Source: Prevotella sp.
GTDB lineage: Bacteria > Bacteroidota > Bacteroidia > Bacteroidales > Bacteroidaceae
Assembly: GCA_016291595.1 (NCBI GenBank)
Contig: JAEEXN010000003.1
Coordinates: forward strand, 1-35,307
Length of the DNA stretch: 35,307 bases
Reading direction: 5' to 3'
Part shown: positions 32,101-35,307 of the stretch, one piece after another
Numbering within the stretch: position 1 is the first letter of the stretch
Layout of the letters: each line of letters begins with the position of its first letter
The notes under the pieces: model-generated
Told to the model about the DNA's origin: nothing
The model's database searches: none
The model's input: the letters and a program-made list of their open reading frames with translations, nothing else
Translations under genes and position numbers: made by a program

Positions 32101-32281
32101 CCGCATGGTGCCGATATTCCTCACTACAGCCACAACAGCCGTTGGTGTGGTGCCTATGATTATTGCCGGATCGTCGTTCTGGATGCCAGTTGGCGTCACT
32201 ATTTTTGCAGGTGGCATCGGCTCACTCATCATGGTTGTCACCATGCTTCCCGTTGTATATTGGAAAGTTAGCACAAAGTAG
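29168..32281 (+). CDS. RND efflux pump (AcrB/HAE family)
   Basis: The 1037-residue inner-membrane pump has 12 predicted membrane segments in the RND pattern (one, large periplasmic loop, six, large loop, five). The N-terminal stretch PGATSEEVEQQVARPLE and the TM4 stretch VLGMVVDNSIVVID are typical. The proton-relay pair that is Asp-Asp (407/408) in AcrB is Asp407-Asn408 here. The TM10 lysine (940 in AcrB) corresponds to Arg934 in GMIMRNEILIFEHAND. The pump therefore belongs to a divergent HAE subgroup. It should extrude small lipophilic compounds with the adaptor and TolC-like protein on either side; the substrate range is unknown. Confidence 0.94.
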   Translation: MDNKMNWLKWPLEHYSISLLVITILFVLGIFGMWDMPKDEFPAFTIRQGVVVAVYPGATSEEVEQQVARPLERYLFTFGEVNRKKTTTTAQNGMCFVMVRLNDNVNNKDEVWSKIKHGLALFKQQLPGGVLALVANDDFGNTSALLIAIESEARSYRELKDYSDELSDRLRRIPSVANVRLYGEQKEQISLYVDRQRLQAYGIGQQMLFSRLQAQGVTTMSGSLSDDDQQIPIHIEPTERSEEEIANQIIFSDPVSGKVARVRDVARVVREYDNSESFIEQDGHPCVLLSLEMTSGNNIVQYGKEVDKVLDDYRQTVLPEDVKITRIADQPKVVSTSVSDFLRDLLISMFIIILVMMVLFPLRSAIVAAITIPLSTFISVSIMYMVGIELNIVTLAALIVVLGMVVDNSIVVIDGYLEYLGKGYEPKKAAIDSAKQYFMPMMLATLCISIIFYPLLLTLKGGFNDALQDFPWTISINLLVSLLLAVTVIPFLEVLIIKPDKVGKNGNAITNWVQNSYNRVLNFTFRNPWLTICGGIGVVLLSMLIYPALKIRVFPFADRDQFAVEIFLPEGKGLHDTRLVADSMRIALQQDERIKCITSFIGCSSPRFMTAYAPQMAGKNYAQFIVNTTSMKATLDLIAKYQPEWAEHFPEAYVRFKRLDYLEVPELEYRFYGENLDSLHVVAERLMERMRKMPELEWVHTDYLQPSPIINVELDPVASAQLGITRSTAAFALSATTNDLRVGHIWEGNYELPIIVKDDADMTFSDIENLGLATPVTMLSAGISDKNSTVPLRQIAKVQPQWSESRIQHRGGERCITVTAQFANGVYAAPVESRIAEIMKKEIPLPVGVRSEVGGEIEYNAESVPQIFGGVAISMVIVFFFLLFNFKKYGITTVCIAALGLMLPGALIGLGLMNRMLGLTSIMGVITLMGMIMRNEILIFEHANDLIDKYVAEHGDWTVDKESYNKAVKQAAYDAGKRRMVPIFLTTATTAVGVVPMIIAGSSFWMPVGVTIFAGGIGSLIMVVTMLPVVYWKVSTK

Positions 32282-32320
32282 AGTACAAGTGAAAAGTGGT
32301 AATTGGAAATGGAGAATATA

Positions 32321-33673
32321 ATGAAGAAGATTATAACCTATATCATCTGTTGGGCATGTTGTGTTTCTGCAGTTAAAGCCCAGCGGAGTTATTCTTTGGA
32401 GCAGCTGAAAGACTCTGCCCTACAAAACAACTACGCCATTCGAAGCGCACAATCAGGCATTGCTGCCTCCGAAGAGCAGCGAAAGGAGGCATTCACCAAA
32501 TACTTCGCCAATATTAGTGCTACAGGCGCATGGTTTAATGCCAATAAAGGGATGGCAAAAATGGACATGAATCCCTCAGAGATGATACCTGAGTCGTTGC
32601 TACCTATGTTGCAGACGCTTCCTGTAGAGGTCCTGGCCTCTCTGAACAGTCCTGTAAGCATGTCCATGATGAAAAATGGAACTGTTGCAGGTGTGAATGC
32701 CATTCAGCCTGTTTTTGCCGGTGGTCAGATCGTGAATGGAAACAAACTGGCCAAGGTAGGCGAGCAGGTAAGCCGGCTTCAATTGCAGTTGGTAGAGAAT
32801 GAGGTTGAGAAAACCACGGCACAGTATTACTGGCAGATGGTGTCACTTCAAGAGAAAATGAAAACCATTGCTGCTGTTCAGGCTTTGCTCAACGATATTT
32901 TTAAGGATGTTGATGTGGCGGTCAAGGCGGGGGTAGCCATGCGCAACGACTTGCTTCAGGTGCAGTTGCGGCAGAATGATGTGGAGAGCCAGAAACTGAA
33001 ATTGAAGAACGGCCTTTCGCTTGTCAAACTGTTGTTGGCACAGCATTGTGGCCTGCGAGACACTTCTTTTACCGTTGCCCCAGTTGCCAGTTTTGCCCAG
33101 CAGTTGCCACCTGCACTTCCCACAGAGTCTGACAAGCAATCCTCTTTGCAGTGTTTGTCGGAGTATCAGTTGTTAGGAAAGAAAGTTGAGGCAGCCAGTT
33201 TGAATAAGAAGATGGCCATCGGGCAGAATCTTCCCTCGTTGGCTGTAGGCGCTGGTTATAACTATCATAACATGCTTGACAACAACCGTTCCTTTGCAAT
33301 GGTCTTTGCTACCGTCAGCGTTCCCATCAGCGATTGGTGGGGAGGCTCGCATGCCGTCAAGCGGAAGAAGATAGAATACCTGAATGCACTTGATGAGCAG
33401 CAGGATAAGTCTGAACTTTTGACGATTCGTATGCAAAAGGCTTGGAACGATGTTAGCGAGTCCTACACGCAGCTTTCCCTTGCCGAGCGGAGCATTCAGC
33501 AGGCAGAGGAGAACCTGCGCCTCAATCGCAACTACTATCAGTCGGGTGTCTCACGCATGTCCGATTTGCTGGAAGCTCAGTTGCTCTATCAGCAAGCGCT
33601 TGATAAGCACGTTGATGCCTATGCCGACTACCAGAACAGACTGTTAGACTATCAGCAGGCAACAGGACAATAG
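32321..33673 (+). CDS. TolC-family outer-membrane efflux channel
   Basis: The protein has 450 residues from the ATG at 32321, which starts a clean signal peptide (MKKIITYIICWACCVSAVKAQ). A TTG or ATG slightly upstream is less likely. Two outer-membrane efflux protein repeats follow, rich in long amphipathic helices (SLEQLKDSALQNNYAIRSAQ; AWNDVSESYTQLSLAERSIQQAEENLRLNRNYY; SGVSRMSDLLEAQLLYQQA). It forms the trimeric exit duct of the pump. It is the third gene of the operon and ends 21 nt from a convergent gene with no visible terminator between them. Confidence 0.92.
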   Translation: MKKIITYIICWACCVSAVKAQRSYSLEQLKDSALQNNYAIRSAQSGIAASEEQRKEAFTKYFANISATGAWFNANKGMAKMDMNPSEMIPESLLPMLQTLPVEVLASLNSPVSMSMMKNGTVAGVNAIQPVFAGGQIVNGNKLAKVGEQVSRLQLQLVENEVEKTTAQYYWQMVSLQEKMKTIAAVQALLNDIFKDVDVAVKAGVAMRNDLLQVQLRQNDVESQKLKLKNGLSLVKLLLAQHCGLRDTSFTVAPVASFAQQLPPALPTESDKQSSLQCLSEYQLLGKKVEAASLNKKMAIGQNLPSLAVGAGYNYHNMLDNNRSFAMVFATVSVPISDWWGGSHAVKRKKIEYLNALDEQQDKSELLTIRMQKAWNDVSESYTQLSLAERSIQQAEENLRLNRNYYQSGVSRMSDLLEAQLLYQQALDKHVDAYADYQNRLLDYQQATGQ

Positions 33674-33694
33674 CCCCTCACTCTCGATACATAT

Positions 33695-35307
33695 TCAGAG
33701 CTTTTTAATGACCCTCTCCATCTGTTCTCCTAATCCGATGGTATAGCCTTGTGATGAGAAGACAACACGGTTGAAGGTATCTGCGATAATGAAGACGGGC
33801 AACAGTTGCTTGTCTTGCATCTTCATTTGTCTGACGATTTGCTGGCGAATCTGGCTGTCATAGTCAATACCATAGATGATGTTGGCAGGCAACTCACCAT
33901 ATTCTGAGGCTTTGAACTTACTGGCTTCGGTCTCATTCTCAAAGAGTAACAGCATCGGGCGATTCCACTTGTTGAGAGTCTCATGTACCTTGGCAATGTC
34001 GCGTAGCGCATGGTTTGTGGGTTCCTGACCAACTCCGATAAGACCAACCACAAAATAGCCGCGGCCCGTTTGCGAGAGGATGCTCACTTCTTGTCCGTCT
34101 TTCATGAACTTACTCTCCGAGTCGAACGAGCCTATGACAGCCACGTCATCGTTGCTTTGTCGCAAGTGCAAGGGCAGTTTGGTGGTTTGTCCAGCCTTGA
34201 TGTTGAATGTCTGATGAGATGCCAGCACACTTCCATTGGCCATTCGTGTGCCAGTAACAAGTAAATAAGTCCCTGCATCGATCTGTACTCCTTCTTTGAA
34301 TGTAGATGCCCAGTTTACGCCACCTCCCATGTCCACCTGGCCTTCATCGAAATTCAGCAGCAGCGGGTTGCCGTCTGCGATGCGTGAGATGGTGAAGTGG
34401 CTATAGTACTTTGGATTCTCGAAATATTGTGTCGGCTCGTAAGTGAGAACCAACGTACCTTTTGGAGCAGCTGCCTGTTTGTCGGCATCGAAATCAACGT
34501 CTATCCATTGGTTGTTTATCTTATATTGTACCTTCGACGTTACCACGTCTTTTCGTGCCTCGATGTTCAGGCTTCTGGCAATGGCGACAAACAGGATATC
34601 GCGGGAGCGCACATCAGTAAACTTTGTGTTCAGGGCTGAGATTGGCGATTGGGCTATTCGTAATGCTTTCTTATCGTTGCTAATTTGGATGTTGTCCTTT
34701 ATCCACATCACCAGAAAGGAGGGATCCTCTCTGAATCTCTCTATTGTAGAACTGTCGAAATGTTTTGCTATGGCCTGTTTGTAGGGCAGCAACAAGGGCT
34801 CATCCTCTACGCGAACATCCATCTGTTGCGTATTAGCAAAATAATTGTCCTCAAGGAATTCCATCGAGATATCGGTGAAGTCCTTGTCAGATAATGTGTT
34901 CAGGATACCGTATGCTCGTTCCTTGTTGTCGTGATGCCTGTTGATGAAATCGAGGATGACTGGCCAGTTGGCTCTTGCTTTTTTCAAGTAAGAGTCGATG
35001 TCAGGACTAACCGACAGGTTCATGAATGCCTGATTCATATAGTTGTGGCGGATAGAGTCCTCCTGTGCGAACCGCAATTTATTCGCAGCCTGCTTTTCTA
35101 TGCTCACATTGGGCATGACCGCATGTTCGGGAGGAGGTACGATGTTCAGTTCGTTCACGTCGTAGGCTATTCTCTTGCGGTCTGCCTTTCCGTTTCTCTC
35201 AAGTGTAATCGTAATGGTGTTGTCTTTGCCGAATGAGGCTTTTCTGAATCCGTAGTTTCCGTTCTTAGAGGCCCAAACCATCATGTCACCTCTGCCGGCG
35301 GTCAGGA
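33695..35307 (-). CDS. Transglutaminase-fold protein, 5' end beyond window
   Basis: The frame stays open to the right edge (codons upstream of the first visible ATG read LTAGRGD), so this is the C-terminal 536 residues of a longer protein. The segment encoded around 34500-34615 (RSRDILFVAIARSLNIEARKD, then KINNQWIDVDFD) matches the transglutaminase core. The position of the catalytic cysteine before the LFVALAR helix has none, and the His motif is also unclear. The last ~130 residues (GYFVVGLIGVGQEPTNHAL to the end) resemble a thioredoxin fold without CxxC. It is probably a secreted or envelope binding protein of the large Bacteroidetes transglutaminase-like family, catalytically inactive by sequence. 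Confidence 0.75.
   Translation of the reverse strand, partial: LTAGRGDMMVWASKNGNYGFRKASFGKDNTITITLERNGKADRKRIAYDVNELNIVPPPEHAVMPNVSIEKQAANKLRFAQEDSIRHNYMNQAFMNLSVSPDIDSYLKKARANWPVILDFINRHHDNKERAYGILNTLSDKDFTDISMEFLEDNYFANTQQMDVRVEDEPLLLPYKQAIAKHFDSSTIERFREDPSFLVMWIKDNIQISNDKKALRIAQSPISALNTKFTDVRSRDILFVAIARSLNIEARKDVVTSKVQYKINNQWIDVDFDADKQAAAPKGTLVLTYEPTQYFENPKYYSHFTISRIADGNPLLLNFDEGQVDMGGGVNWASTFKEGVQIDAGTYLLVTGTRMANGSVLASHQTFNIKAGQTTKLPLHLRQSNDDVAVIGSFDSESKFMKDGQEVSILSQTGRGYFVVGLIGVGQEPTNHALRDIAKVHETLNKWNRPMLLLFENETEASKFKASEYGELPANIIYGIDYDSQIRQQIVRQMKMQDKQLLPVFIIADTFNRVVFSSQGYTIGLGEQMERVIKKL

Overview
The window looks like chromosomal DNA from a member of the Bacteroidales, most likely Prevotella (or Segatella). 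Three things support this. Many genes follow Bacteroidetes-type promoters with a -7 element TAnnTTTG, several with TTG 19-20 bp upstream. Most starts lack a Shine-Dalgarno sequence. The proteins are typical of the group: RprX/RprY, EF-G2, a 29-residue COX24-like protein, AcrAB/TolC-type pumps and a secreted GH29 fucosidase. I see no rRNA, tRNA, prophage, transposase or CRISPR array. The species cannot be named from the sequence.

Layout. 1-390 is non-coding and carries a striking array of 18-bp palindromes repeated every 22 bp, followed by a second 22-bp-periodic element built on GGTACC. 391-4631 holds an exported CarboxypepD_reg-like protein, a lactate permease and HemW. 4757-7869 holds an EF-G paralogue whose switch II histidine is serine (EF-G2 type) and a phosphate butyryl/acetyltransferase. 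8060-10562 is the RprX/RprY two-component pair plus a small membrane protein. 10678-11829 is rpsF-rpsR-rplI, in which rpsR and rplI have perfect AGGAGG Shine-Dalgarno sequences, unusual for this phylum. 12143-15307 holds fabD, an intracellular GH13 amylase-family enzyme and an AlaX-like tRNA-editing protein. 15348-17367 (minus strand) is HU, the COX24-like mini-protein and RNase G.

17532-21577 (minus strand) is the most interesting block. It is a compact operon of tatA, tatC, a NapH-NapG-like fusion with six 4Fe-4S motifs and an internal Tat-signal-like segment, and a Tat-lipoprotein aldo/keto reductase carrying two more 4Fe-4S motifs. It reads as a dedicated export machine packaged with a membrane-to-periplasm electron-transfer chain and a terminal reductase. 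A 21-bp tandem array separates the last two genes.

21654-23953 (minus) pairs a GH29 alpha-L-fucosidase with mutY in one overlapping unit. 24401-26887 holds a TonB-dependent receptor convergent with an ECF-type S component, separated by a long bidirectional terminator. 27042-33673 is an AraC-family regulator divergent from a three-gene RND efflux operon (adaptor, pump, TolC-like channel). The pump carries D407-N408 and R934 at the proton-relay positions. 33695 to the right edge is the 3' part of a large transglutaminase-fold protein that lacks the catalytic cysteine.
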